The position numbers and the translations under genes were made by a program. Shown in pieces: positions 63,990 to 64,000 of a stretch of DNA of 64,000 nucleotides. The notes beneath the pieces were generated by a model. The model was not told the DNA's origin and ran no database searches. It worked only from the letters and a program-made list of their open reading frames with translations. The stretch comes from Corynebacterium caspium DSM 44850 (GTDB taxonomy: Bacteria; Actinomycetota; Actinomycetes; Mycobacteriales; Mycobacteriaceae), in assembly GCF_030440555.1 (NCBI RefSeq), contig NZ_CP047118.1, forward strand, positions 62,001 to 126,000. Reading direction: 5' to 3'. The stretch's first letter is position 1; each line of letters starts with the position of its first letter.

Positions 63990-64000
63990 CTTGGTGTGCT

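Overview
The window is chromosomal DNA of a mycolic-acid actinobacterium, almost certainly a Corynebacterium. It carries a single large emb arabinosyltransferase gene, the aftA-dprE2-dprE1 arabinan genes, a Wzm/Wzt/GlfT1 galactan group, the pair murT-gatD, an AspT-type aspartate aminotransferase next to dnaX-ybaB-recR, and leuA followed by lysC-asd-sigC. Many genes start at ATG or GTG only 6-8 nt after a TANNNT -10 hexamer, the leaderless arrangement common in corynebacteria. Species cannot be fixed from the sequence alone.

Layout. 1-4545: end of ppk2, a PepSY-type lipoprotein, a nitroreductase, a dicarboxylate/amino acid symporter and a ROK-type regulator. 4892-16221: two metallopeptidases (DUF885 and M13), the helicase HrpB, a secreted beta-rich protein, an S4 RNA-binding protein with a VOC protein, an alpha/beta hydrolase, and a small membrane protein coupled to a PrsW protease. 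16305-30504: the cell-wall arabinogalactan locus (emb, aftA, dprE2, dprE1, four small conserved or hypothetical genes including gtrA, glfT1, wzt, wzm), then a class V aminotransferase and a quinone oxidoreductase.

30596-47240 is studded with tRNA genes: all four serine isoacceptors (UGA, GCU, CGA, GGA) and two identical tRNA-Arg(ACG) genes. Between them lie an AT-rich decayed segment with a broken membrane gene and an intact 52-aa membrane protein, aromatic aminotransferase pat, an orphan iron-siderophore type binding lipoprotein, mgtE and a DASS carboxylate transporter (these two lie between the twin tRNA-Arg genes), a frameshifted membrane gene, tyrA, tadA and its partner gene, a CsbD-like protein, an MMPL transporter, a shrunken sulfatase-like gene, and a queuosine group: tgt, yhhQ-type transporter and gluQ.

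47342-64000: SRP RNA, aspT, dnaX, ybaB, recR, gatD-murT, an exonuclease-like protein without its acidic active-site residues, a tail-anchored protein, leuA with an attenuation leader peptide, a DMT transporter, lysC with its internal beta-subunit start, asd, sigC, and a DtxR-like box at the right edge.

The most interesting points are the queuine-salvage triad, whose TGT lacks the three usual zinc cysteines; the twin tRNA-Arg genes flanking a transporter pair; short direct repeats just after two tRNA genes that look like old integration sites; an RBS-sequestering hairpin between leuA and the next gene; and the repeated use of one TAG as both a stop codon and the start of the next gene's -10 box.
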